NCBI GenBank assembly: GCA_016508695.1
Contig: VNKQ01000008.1
Span: 930,001-994,000, forward strand
Direction of reading: 5' to 3'
DNA length: 64,000 bases
Origin: Hyphodiscus hymeniophilus
Lineage: Eukaryota > Ascomycota > Leotiomycetes > Helotiales > Hyphodiscaceae
Part shown: positions 1 to 10,779 of the stretch, piece by piece
How positions within the stretch are numbered: the stretch's first letter is position 1
How the letters are laid out: every line of letters starts with the position of its first letter
Program-made: the position numbers and the translations under genes
Notes under the pieces: model-generated
What the model was told of the DNA's origin: nothing
Seen by the model: the letters and a program-made list of their open reading frames with translations, nothing else
Database searches by the model: none

Positions 1-2
1 GT

Positions 3-749
3 GGAATTGTCATGGAGACTGTTCTCAAAGAGACCAAGATCATTTTCACCAATGTGGGTTCTATTTTCGACAATTACTCAATCACCCGAATCTTGACTAA
101 CGTATGCCAGATCCAAACCTATGATGAAGCAACACTTGTGGCTGCCTTACAAGCACTCATTATTTACACCATTCTCCTCATATTTCCCTCTCATGACCAA
201 CATGCCGTTCCATCCATTGATCCCTCGATATTTATCGGATTACAACAAGTCGTCTATTTCACAGCTGGTACAGGGATTACTCTACAGGAGGAGACCGACC
301 ATGTCGTACCCTCATGGGATGCTTGGATCCATGTTACCTCGAAGCGAAGGGTCATATTCTCACTCTACCTACTGCACTGGGCATATTCCGTTCATCACCG
401 GCTGCCATCGTTCAATTGCGACGAGCTGGGATTCATGCCTGCGCCGGCTGCAAAGTTTCTTTGGCAGGCGAGTACGAAATCAGATTGGGAGAGATTGTAT
501 AAGCGGTGGCTGGCGCAATGGGATGGTTGTGAGTATGTTCAGAGAGAATTTATGTATGTGAAACCAGATCTTGCTTTAGATCGGCGGACGCAGATATGGC
601 TTGAAGATGCTGATGACCTCGGGATTCTGTTCCTTTCGATTTGTAAGTGGTTTCCTGGGGATTCCGAATTGAGCTAATCCAAGATGTAATCTCTAGGGAA
701 TACGACGGATCGAGAGCCCGAGTTCATGACATACAAGCACAGTGCTTGA
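3..749 (+). CDS. Fungal-specific transcription factor, C-terminal part (5' truncated by window edge)
   Basis: The frame is open to the left edge, so this is the 3' end of a longer gene; the ATG at 12 is probably internal. Exons are 3..642 and 697..749, joined by a 54 bp intron (GTAAGT donor, CTCTAG acceptor), and the protein ends in MTYKHSA. The segment LVAALQALIIYTILLIFP and the following helical, Trp-rich stretch (WERLYKRWLAQWDGCEYVQREF) resemble the C-terminal half of Zn(II)2Cys6 regulators, after the middle-homology region. The zinc cluster itself would lie upstream of the window, so the DNA-binding type and target genes cannot be read here. The family assignment is inferred from style of sequence rather than a diagnostic motif. 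Confidence 0.6.
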
Positions 750-946
750 AATTGATTACAAACAGTCATTATCACAGCCATTCAGTACTCATGTACTTCG
801 ATAGACTTGGCTTTTACCTGGAACTCCGAGTTCAATTAGCTCAACTGGGTGCCTCACGACCGCTATATACATGTCGTGCGGTTACCTTTCACCCCGTTTT
901 TAAGGATTCATCATTCATCTACGACCGAATTCTATCAATACCGTCG

Positions 947-2467
947 ATGTCTTCCACCGAACCCTTAGACTTGCTGGTTCTCGGAGCAACAGGATACACG
1001 GCTTATATCTGCACAGAACACATTACGAAGACATTTCCGAGTACTCTGAGCTGGGGGATCGCTGGCAGATCGATGAAGTCACTAGAGGAACTTTCCCAGA
1101 GACTGAAGGCTATCAATCCCGATCGAATACAGCCTCGTTCGTCCATCCCATGTCCACATGTCTTTCATCATGTCACAGAGGCTAATTCAGATATCAGAAC
1201 TTGTGGTGCTCGATCTCAAGGGAGGCGACCTCATCCGCATCGTTCGCCAGACTCGAGTTATCATCAATGGGGTTGGACCTTGACATCGTTTCTCCACACC
1301 TATCGTAGAAGCTTGCGCTCGAAATACAACGCACTACGTTGACTTGTAAGTTTTAGGTTGATATGACGACCCTGAGATCTTAGTTCATTTAACATGCTCA
1401 TTGTGTATGCGACGGCAACAACTCACTGATATGCTGACTCTCAAATCAGTTCCACTGAAACACCCTGGATCAGTGACATGGCTGCTCAATATCACAATTT
1501 GGCGAAACAATCGGGAGCAATCGTATGTGTTCCTCACAAATCGAGTACCGAATCTGAGTGTTTTATAGATTATCTCAGCAATATCTGTGTCAAGCTCGCC
1601 TTCCGACCTGCTAGCCTGGCTCACCGCGACTACTATACAAAGCAGTTTCTTCACTAGTACTGCCGAGGTGGTCTCCTCCACCAAACTTAAGTACGTGTCC
1701 CATTTCTGTCCATCTTCTCATCATACTGATAAACCAGATTTGCGGGAATGAGCAGGGGAACACTCAACACAGTCGTAGATCTGGCTCAGGCCAAAGGTAT
1801 CTCTTGGCTTCTATTCAGCGGGACTCGGACCTTCGAAGCCACACAACCAAGGTCCTGGACAGAAACGCTCTTTGGCTATCGTCATCACCGAACCCTGGGC
1901 ACCCTCACGACATCATTCGTAGCACGATCAAACACAGCAATAGTCAACCGCTCCTCCCAGTTTTACCCCCCACTCTACGGGCCAAAGTTCTCCTACGCCG
2001 AATACCTTCCCACAGCCAACTTCTTCTCTGCAGCTCTTATTCACCTCGTCACGAAATTCTTCATCTTGCTTCTTGTACTCCCACCCTTCCGTTCCCTATT
2101 ACGAAAGCTTTCCTTCGCACGTGGCTCAGGTCCCGATCGGGAGCACAGTCGAAGTGTAGAGAGCGCCGAGCTTTTGGCTGTTGGAGTGACGGAGAACGAT
2201 GCTCGGAAGGGGGTGAAAGCGTTCTTCAAGTACCGAGGTGCATTGGTAGATCTCAGTGCAATTCTTGCTGCTGAGGCTGCCGGTGTGCTTTTTGAAATGG
2301 ATAAGTCAAGTAGGAGGGATGAGAATGAGACAGAGGGTTTGAAGTCCGGAGGCATGGGTGGGTATCTGACGCCATCATATTTGGGGATGCAGTTTGTAGA
2401 GAGATTGAGAACGGTCGGCGTGGGGATTGGGGTCGAGGCTTTTGTTGCGGAGGTTGTGACCTTTTGA
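947..2467 (+). pseudogene. Saccharopine dehydrogenase-like (trans-acting enoyl reductase type) oxidoreductase, interrupted by TGA
   Basis: Reconstructed exons are 947..1136, 1198..1345, 1450..1522, 1569..1690 and 1738..2467. The N-terminus has the Rossmann motif LLVLGATGYT, followed by GIAGRS, TRVIINGVGP, STPIVEAC, HYVDFSTETPW and SVSSSPSDLLAW, the expected order for the fungal saccharopine-dehydrogenase-like family. These proteins are NAD(P)-dependent membrane-associated reductases; their substrates are mostly unknown and this is not the LYS9 lysine enzyme. A hydrophobic segment (HLVTKFFILLLVLPPF) near the C-terminus fits membrane association. Codon 92 is TGA (1281..1283), inside the conserved GVGP-x-HRFSTPIVEAC block, with the frame conserved on both sides. 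No plausible intron removes it. All splice junctions remain usable, so the break looks recent, or is a base-call error. Confidence 0.75.
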
Positions 2468-3889
2468 GCATGACATGTTTTCTATCATAAGCAGTATGGC
2501 TTCAAGTTTCAAAGACACTTAGAAAGGAATGAATGCAATCCGGTAGATGTACTAATGCGAAGAAATGAGATTTATGCTTTAAGGCTTGATAAATGGCCTA
2601 GTAACAATATACTCCAGTATGTTTATGGCCGTACTCGCCATTCTTCTTTTTACCCATGAATCTCTGGCCTGCCTTGTTCTGACAAATCGTCTTCCAAATC
2701 GATCGAGCCAATGTATCATCCACGGCCCTACTCATCAGGGTTTCTCGCAAATGGCCGCTCTTCACGGACTTGGCTGTTCTCCAGGTTCGCGGTCGACTGT
2801 ATCAAATAAAGTATTGTCTTCCAAATCGAGGTGTCGAGGCACTGACCACTTAGAACAATGCATAAAAGGAAGACCGATCTCAATCGTCCCCTTCTGCCAA
2901 AGCTTTCATAGATCTCAACCTCGAGCGTATCTAATATAGTACGCTTGATCGACACGGCCAGTACCTGCAAAAAACGGACATTGAGCGTGAATGTGCAAAA
3001 TGTGGTCCTCTGTAAATGTCATGGGTATTTCTCGGATGGAACCGGCTGAGCACGCGGGATTTTGAGGTACCCAAAGAAGCAGAACAAGGAAAGCACAATG
3101 GGTTTTTTATGATTATCTATTCTCGGATACTATAAAAGAGAAGGCAAAGACCATTGTCCATTCACACATCGCAATAACAAAGGCGCAGAAAGTGACAAAG
3201 ACTCACAAAGCCATTGTGCGCAGCTCTTTCATGACGAATAAAAGATTCCCTTTCTTTAATCTACTGTTCAAGTGCTTTAATAGAACCATAGGTAATAATA
3301 TATAAGCCCTCTGCCAGAGGACATTTTCTTCTTCCTCATTCCTCAAAAACAACAACACACGCTGACACTCACACAGCAACAACAAAAAGCCTCTCCAAAC
3401 AGATGGCCCTCCTATCTAGTCAGGTTTGACAGCCTATATAGGCCGCCGCCATTCAACAAGGGGCTCTGATGATGCTGAGAGACAAGGTAAGTGCATTCTT
3501 ACTGAGACGCTAATGTCTGTGTAGGTGTTTAATCGAGAAATACTCGGGTGCAGGACTACTGCTGAGAAGGTATGGAAAGTAAACCAGGCAAGTGAAACTC
3601 CTCCCTAGCAACGCTAATCTGGTGTAGGTCTGGCAAAGTTGAGGTTCTCTTTGTTTTTGTTTAAAGATATGGCAGTAAATATTTCAGGTAAGTATAAATG
3701 CATGTAACACTTGGTCAGTCTCCACTTATTCAGTAAAATAAAAACTTTGATAATGTCTATCCAGTCCCGAGACGCATACAGAGTTGTTTTAATTGAAAAA
3801 GAAGAAAAATGCCATATCAGACCAGTTTGTCCATTTCTGACCTGATAACAAAACACCCTTTAAAGCCAACTTCCTCTCCAAATCTTCTA
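2468..3889. other. Intergenic, no gene recognised
   Basis: About 1.4 kb between the reductase and the 3' end of the HET gene. Short open frames exist on both strands but have no recognisable domain, start context or coding bias. The second half, from about 3100, is A/T-rich. Nothing else supported. Confidence 0.5.
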
Positions 3890-6063
3890 TCAAATGATGA
3901 TCACCTTCCTTCTGTTCTTAGAACCAACCCACAGTTTTGACGAGGCTTTGACCGATGATTCCCAAATTCCCACTCTTTGAAAGGTCTCTGGTCGATCTAT
4001 CAGCGGAAGCAATATCAGTGCTACTGTCCGTGTCATCTTCCCCTCACCATCTCGACCCTCACCAAGAAGCATTGCCCACGCATGCTCCTTCAACTCCTCA
4101 TTCATAAAGTAGGGATAACTTGGGGCTGAAGGGTCTAGCCATGTCTGGTCGTCTAGCACGGTTTGCCCTCCTGTGCGAAATGATTGTGCGTCTTGACCCA
4201 GCCCACCATTCCCTCGTATTGGTAGATCTCGAACAGGTATTAATGACGCTTCGAGGATTGCTTCGCCGCTATGTGCTTCTCCCAACGACACTTGGTCTCT
4301 CAGCGGCATGACACCTACCGAAAGCAGCTTCGCTCCTAGACCTCTCGCATTTCCCAGGTCGAGACGTGAATCGAAATGGACGGGCCCTTCAATACTAGCC
4401 CACGACCAGGACGGAGCACGGTATTCAGTCAGGGGTGGAAAGTATTGCTTTTTGTCAGAACCACTGCGCCAGGAATCTGACGCTCCTCGTCGCCACGACA
4501 AAGACGCGATGAAGTGTCGCTTCCAAATACCCGCGCAATACTCGTCTGACCAGGCAGTCTTAAACTTCTGAGCGATCCCTGCGATGGCAGGGAGGCGATC
4601 GGAGAGATTTGTAATATTCCGCTTGGTGTAATTCTCCACGATGCGGATCCATGTCTTGTATCTTGCAAGCTCTAGGTCCGGGTCAAGTGGAGTTGTATGA
4701 TCTTGAGTATGATCTTGAGTGACTGCAGAAGAAACAGATTTGGGAATTCTCGCAAACGGTGAGGCACCAAGCTGGGGATTGGCATCTATATATTGGACAT
4801 GATTAGTGTCCGGACGTCTCATGGGATGAGACTCGCACTGCCAGATGACCTCCGTATCGGTGAATAGTAAGAGACGTGGAGAGAGAAGATTCTCCTGCAA
4901 GCACCATGCTCGGGTATAGAGGATCGCTTGCGATAGATCGACAGTCTCCTGGGGAGAAACCTGAACACTTCCAAACGTTCCATCAGGGCATCGGTATGGA
5001 AGATCGACTGTCAGACGAGGCTTCGTTTTCAAGAAGCCCTCTGCAGCTCCCGTTGCATTTACGATTGCAACTGTCAGAGTTGAATTGGCGTACGTCTGCT
5101 CCATTGCACCTATTTCGACCCTTTTGTCGTCCGGACTATCCTGAATGATACAAAGAGCATCAACCCACAGATATCGCAAACCGAGGTTTCTTGTGATATT
5201 AATGGCGTCAATAAAGGTCTGTGGGAGGTCAATCTCTTTCAAGCATTCAAGATGAGCCTCGAGGTTTGAAGATACAGTCTTCAGAAACGGTGAGGCGCCC
5301 CAGACGTAGCTTAATGCAACATAGTCAGCGTATTGAACGCACGATGGCTGAAACAGTCTCATCGCTGGCTCTGTTTCTGTGCCTACATCTAACACTCTAG
5401 TTGGTAACGGGAAGCGTGCCGAACTTGGATGTGCCTCGTCGTGAGGAATTGACTCATTGTGAGTTGACAAGCACTCATCGAGCCACTGTCGAATTTGCAC
5501 GATGGTTCCATCCTCGCCAAGATTTGCTTCAACGGGACGTTGTGTCACGAATCTTGCAGCTGGGTCACCTGTCAAGCATCAGAAGTCACATTCAGTATAG
5601 AAGGAAAAGTACTGATACCTGGAGCCGCCGAAACAGCCATCTGCAACCTGAACATATCTGATTCAGACGAGAAATATAATGACTTGATATCTCTTCCGGA
5701 GCCATCCTCAGATACATCTCCTTCGGCAAAGAGTAATAAGGTGTCTAAACGACGCATATCGTGGTTGGGGTCTTGAAGCAGGAACATGCGACACAGTCCA
5801 CAGCCGTAACTAGAGGACATCTCCAATGCACGATGATTCATGTGCGTATACCCATTCTCCGAAAATAATTCGAGAGAGACACCTTCATCCACTGCTATGG
5901 AACTGCAGTGCTCACATAGCTTTGGATTTTGGGCGGCTCGGAGAGCCTTCTCGTGACAAGCGCGGCATAATTTAGCGTTCTCGAAGGAAATCTCGGAGTC
6001 TTTAATGCCACACCATTTGCACGAGGGGATATAGGTATAGGGGATATAGGTTTCGGAACTCAT
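3890..6063 (-). CDS. HET-domain (heterokaryon incompatibility) protein
   Basis: Exons 6063..5619 and 5568..3890 (50 bp intron, GTATCA/GACAG) give 707 residues. HET domains act in non-self recognition: activation after fusion of incompatible hyphae triggers cell death, though most family members have no known partner. Canonical blocks are visible in order: YVALSYVWGAS, then LPQTFIDAINITRNLGLRYLWVDALCIIQD with the following DDKRVEIGAMEQTYANSTLTVAIVNA, then RAWCLQENLLSPRLLLF with the final acidic/Cys stretch VIWQCES. The C-terminal part has the usual APSWSWASIEGPV block. The N-terminus (about residues 16-55) carries three Cys pairs, CKWC, CRAC and CEHC, which could form a small zinc-binding module; that is inference. 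The ATG at 6063 is the first in frame and lies only about 30 bp from a MITE end, so the element supplies or interrupts the core promoter. Confidence 0.88.
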
Positions 6064-6093
6064 ATTTGATAAAGGGTGGAAGACTGATGGATA

Positions 6094-6543
6094 CCGTATT
6101 AATTGGTTTATAAGACCCTACTCTTTTTACAACACCCCCAGTTATATAAGACCCTGTTTTTTTCCGTCGAAATAGTAAAAGCCTACCTTACAAGACCCTA
6201 TCAAATCATGTTGACCTACTGCCAATCAGAAGGTTTAATTGTTAAGTCACGAGGGCAAAAAAAGGGTAAACCATAAAAATAATTCCTACTTATAGTCGAT
6301 CGCATATGCGGCGGTATAAACAGCGTTGAAAACAAAATAGATTCGTCGCGATCAACGGTGACTTGCGTGATAGAGGTGTAGTAGAGGTCTTCATACCAAA
6401 AAGTAAGCCTCAATTATTCCCGAAAATAGGTATAACCCCAGTCTCATTTATAGCACCCTACTTTTTATATAACACACTGGTTTTTTTGGTCGAAATGGTA
6501 AAACAAAATGTTGAGGTTAGGGTCTTGTAACCAATTAATACGG
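6094..6543. mobile_element. MITE with TA target duplication (Tc1/mariner-like)
   Basis: Both ends carry the inverted repeat CCGTATTAATTGGTT (left 6094..6108; right 6529..6543, reverse complement). It continues imperfectly through AAGACCCTA to about 27 bp. The 450 bp unit is flanked by TA on each side (6092-6093 and 6544-6545), the target site of Tc1/mariner transposases. It contains no transposase frame. Internal blocks are duplicated in direct orientation: TTTTTTT..GTCGAAAT(A/G)GTAAAA at about 6158-6180 and 6480-6503. Because ATACCG/CGGTAT is itself symmetric, the exact TA border is slightly ambiguous. Confidence 0.75.
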
Positions 6544-6618
6544 TATGTTGAAATTAATGGTCCCTGGCTAATCTCAGGTAGGCAGTCATCTGTAACGTAA
6601 GGCGGCCACTTTGCTGGC

Positions 6619-7500
6619 CAGTGTTTCCAGTAGTGTAAACAGTGCGTATATTGTCAATATGGCAAGTACTCCGTATAACTGCAGTTTGAGGTTAGCCAAA
6701 CCGTACGTACTACCGATTTCTTGGTGTTGTATCATATTGAGGAAATCAATACTATACCATATGATATTATTCCCTAATATTGCGCAAAATCGTACGCAAA
6801 ATCGGTCCCTCAAATCGCGAATTCTCTTCTATTAACCTCAACTACTAATTCCCCCAAATTCCCCCCTGTAAAACCTGTATCGATCGAATCGAGTATGTGT
6901 TCTAGTACTTATGCCTCTGCGTCACTAATCTTCAACTAACTCTTTAAGCACTCTAATGCCTCTAGTACCTTACTTCCCATTCGATTGCGACGGTCTTCGA
7001 GCGTGATTTTCGCGCTAGAGAAGAGACGTCGTTATGCTGGGTTAGTAGGCATGATAATTGTTGTAAATAAACTAAGAGTATACTGGCGGAAAATTTTATC
7101 ACGAAATTCACGAAATCATGTGACAAGCGGTAGTAATCTAGCTTGAACTTGATACTTAAAATACTAATTGACTACTAAAGATATAAACCTAAGATTAATA
7201 ATTCGTTTGCTTTATATATCTAATATAAAGCCTCTTAAGTACAACGTATTCTAATCATTAAATTGTAGTAGTAAATAGGAATACATTTATAGTTAGATAC
7301 CTCACGTGATAACCGAAAATCTAAGGCCATATTGCATATATTGGCAATATTAACAACTCTATATTATATGGTACTAAAATTTAAAAATCATTACTATACG
7401 ATATACTGAGTTAGAGCGCACTGCCAGTATTACTGAAAATAGCTCCGTACAATATATTGACCATATATTGCCCGTACAATACGTACTACTGGAAACACTG
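6619..7500. mobile_element. Non-autonomous hAT-family transposon
   Basis: The 882 bp element has a 16 bp perfect terminal inverted repeat, CAGTGTTTCCAGTAGT, at 6619..6634 and inverted at 7485..7500. It is flanked by a perfect 8 bp target-site duplication TTGCTGGC at 6611..6618 and 7501..7508. An 8 bp duplication with CAGTG-type ends is diagnostic of the hAT superfamily. The interior is A/T-rich with no transposase reading frame, so movement would have needed an enzyme in trans. Sub-terminal ATATTG(T/A)C-like words recur in both halves and could be transposase-binding sites (inference). Confidence 0.85.
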
Positions 7501-8317
7501 TTGCTGGCCCAACATGGACCATTGGACAACTCCATAAGCTCCAACTGAAAATATATAGGCTTGCGGCAATTTCCGCAATGTTAATAGATAGCGAGATCAG
7601 TCTTGAGCATTGAAGTTGAAATATTGTAACTGAGTTTGAAGAAACACTCTCCGAGGCCGACTTGAGTGGAGCCCCCACAAGAAACACATAAAAGGACTTC
7701 ACAATAAATGTCATTTCTCGTGACTTTAGTCCCGTAATATCGCGAGATCTCTAGCTTCATCCCAGTTTGCTACATGACAACCAATTCAGCTCCCCATATT
7801 AACTGAACTTCGGCACTGGGTGAAGAGTCTGGCTTGTGGAAAGAACGACTTGTGCATGGAAAGGCTGATAGAAAACTGCCTTGACCATACATCTATTATC
7901 AAATGTTTGGATAGCTTCATAAACTGCTAGGCAAACTCTGCATCAGACACTTCTTGGTGAGTGGCGATTCGTTTGCATGTGAAGAAACGGCATTCGTGGA
8001 GACGCATCCCAATCAAATAATTCCACAACAGGGATATGCAGCTTGAACATGGAGCATCCCCATTTTGTGTAGTCATGGCACCAGCGTGCTGCCACCTGCC
8101 GGTAGAATTTATTCGTAAAAGCTCTAATAGCTCTAAAGGACATAGGTATGCAATTATTCGGAAAAGTATGACCGGAACACCCAATGGGTATTATCCAGTC
8201 TCCTCGATACTACTTCATCTCTTTGCTCTTTTGCCTTCGTCTCATCATTAATTTAACGCACCCAATCATACAATGCCTTCTCAGGCTAAATCACAAGCTC
8301 GCTCCCCTTCGTAATAA
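7501..8317. other. Intergenic, no gene recognised
   Basis: About 0.8 kb between the hAT element and the 3' end of the transporter gene. It starts with the right copy of the 8 bp hAT duplication. Short overlapping frames on both strands at about 7930-8250 have no identifiable domain. Confidence 0.45.
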
Positions 8318-10059
8318 TCAAGCATGGACCATAGTCTGAACATGAGGGTAAACGCCCACCATCCTCTGCCAAAGATCTGGATACTCGTTCATCAAAACCT
8401 CTGGATCAAAAGCCATTGCAACAAAGAAAGTCGCCACGCCACTCTTGATCGGCACGAGGAAGATGTTGCAGATCTGTAGTCCAACCAAGAACGCAAAAGC
8501 CATGACGACAGGCGTGAATCCACCGGAGCTGTTGTATTCCGGCTTAGTGAACTCGAGATAGAGGTATGCAAGAAAGGAACAGACATATGCGACGAAGACG
8601 GCGCCCATAGTTAGGACAGGGTTGATGAGGCACTCGTTGACGAGGGCGTCGATACCTCGGTCTTTCATCATGTGCCATGTTGCTTTTGCAGCCGGGATGT
8701 ATGCTTTGCCGTATAGTGCGATGTAGGAAAACGCGTATTCGTTGATAAACTGAATCGCCCAATCTAGGATGCCGATAAAGCACCCTAAAATGCAGAAGAA
8801 GATCTGCCCCATCGTATTACCCTGCGCCATTTGACTTTGTCGGGCAACGGAGCAGGCTTGGCGAAGGAATTGGATGATAGCGACCAAGAGAGATCCAAAA
8901 CTGATGCTCCCAAAGCTGTAAGTCATGGAGCGCTTGAATGCGCCTCGAGTAGCGGCCTTGGGGAACCCAGCTGGCTTCTGCGAGTAGAAATACCATGATC
9001 CATAGACTCCTGATATGGTGACGTGAATAACGTTCTTGATGACCTCAGTGATCCAGTACGCAGCGAAAGTACAGAAGACAATCAATCCAATGACTTTGCC
9101 TTTGCTACATGCACCTCCATCGGCATTACAAGCTGGGCTTCCAGGCTGATATTTCGCATATATCGAGACCAATGTTACCGAGAACCAGGCACCAAACGCA
9201 GTAGCCGCAATGCCTCCAAATAAGGAGACAATGAAAACATGACCGTAGTTCTTCGACACATCGATCACGGTCTGCAGCATAAGGACGGAGAATGGAATTC
9301 GTGGAATCCAGGATATGAAGCATACGATGTAGAAGACGGCGAAGATGAGGTAGACGATTGCTGCGGAGTAATAACCTCGAGCAAAGTAGACAATGGCTGT
9401 TCCGACTCCAAAGACTATCTGAAGAATGCCGGTGATCCAGATTACTCTAATCAAGTAATCAGTAAGATGAAGACAAGAGTTAGTGAGAATACATACTGCT
9501 TGGTGAAAGTGCGAATAATCCAGAAGTACACAAATGACAGGACGAATGCTGTGCCAAGAACAAACGCACTGAGTGTCCATCAATATCTTTTCCTGAGCAT
9601 TCATGTATTCACTCACAATAAGATGATCGTATTGGTATTCAATCCAACTTCCTGTGCAGTGCTGCTGTAGATTCCACTACCCTCGTTTGTAGAACTATAT
9701 CCATTAATGGCCAACCCAGAGACGGCAACAAAGCCCGCAAATGTTAAGAGGAAGAGAAGCGCTGCCCATATATCGTTGAACTTCGGCTTCGTGATGTTGA
9801 ATGACTGCGTGAAGGTTTGGTTTCCGTAGGGAGCTTCACCTTCCTGTTTGCCGTATTGTGGTGGAGGTGCGCTGTTTTGCTGCGGCTGGGGAGAAAGTTG
9901 CTGGCCGTATTGTTGAGGGGCAGGAATACCATCAGGGGCTTGATATTGCTGCTTATATTGGCCTTGAGGTTGTTGATACTGCATTCCAATATCTTGCTGT
10001 CCCTGCTGCTGGTAGTAGGAATCAGCAGCTCCTCCGTGTTGGGGTTGATCGTAAGACAT
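8318..10059 (-). CDS. pns1: PNS1/CTL family (choline-transporter-like) membrane protein
   Basis: Exons 10059..9617, 9568..9497 and 9446..8318 (introns 48 and 50 bp) give 547 residues, close to yeast Pns1. The first about 95 residues are hydrophilic and Gln/Pro/Tyr-rich (MSYDQPQHGG start), the usual cytosolic tail. About ten membrane segments follow, including AALLFLLTFAGFVAVSGLAI, FVLGTAFVLSFVYFWII and WITGILQIVFGVGTAIVYF. Family blocks SMTYSFGSISFGSLLVAIIQFLRQA and NEYAFSYIALYGKAY near the C-terminus confirm the assignment. The molecular role is unsettled: yeast Pns1 is a plasma-membrane protein of the CTL family, but choline transport by it is not established. A longer in-frame start at 10113 exists; I chose 10059 because the residues between are unlike the family N-terminus. 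Confidence 0.9.
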
Positions 10060-10779
10060 GCTGGTAATCAATGGTTGATTTAACGTGTTGCTTGACGAAG
10101 GGAGGTGGTTCAAAAGAGGAAGACGATGAAGAAGAAGATGAAAATGCGAGATTGTAAAACGCTAATCGCGCTTGTCGGTTTTCTTGGTCCTTCGACTTGG
10201 ACTCAACGCCACTAATCGTCATCCGTTCTTGACGTTTTCGTTCGCCCTTCTTTCTCTTGCTAGCATCATTGGTCGCACATGCCAATTTGACTACGTAGTC
10301 TGCTGTTCGCATTGAACTGCACTGCATCACGTGGCATCGCATCGCATTCTATTACTTCGAGAGCGTCGAACAGTCGTTGTGCTCAATTTACTTTGGTTCT
10401 TATCATTGATGATATTCAGCTGAGCATGGTGAAAGTTAAGCTTGGCGAAGATGCAGATGCGCGTAATCGACGGCCCAGATCGAAGGTTAATCTCGTCTCA
10501 GCCAATAGTACAATACAGACCCCTACCTTATGGAAAGGCGCCCCGATCACCCCCTGTTCTCGACATCACGAGGCAAGTGGTCCGTTTTGGAGAGAGTCTA
10601 CCATGTTCCAAGTTTTAAATTCGAGAGCATCGCAATCTATGCTACAAATCAGTCCCAAAGCAGGACCGGGTAGACAACTTTCCTCCATCTACTTCCTCAA
10701 TCGTTTGTAGACGCTTACACAATCGTCGACTTCTCCAAACGCCAATCCTTCCACGCTCACTCACTCACTCGTCCATTAT
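10060..10779. promoter_or_regulatory. Intergenic; 5' region of pns1 and 3' flank of glo3
   Basis: This 720 bp stretch holds the upstream region of pns1 and the 3' flank of glo3. A frame on the + strand (10312..10710) has no recognisable domain and looks fortuitous. No specific element could be assigned. Confidence 0.4.

Noticed and set aside
1281..1286. Programmed stop-codon readthrough at the TGA of the reductase gene
   Set aside because: The TGA is followed by CAT and not CTA, and the stop sits in the middle of a conserved core rather than at a C-terminal extension.
7927..8251. Overlapping frames on both strands with a vague F-box-like word
   Set aside because: The resemblance is too weak and the frames are short and conflicting.
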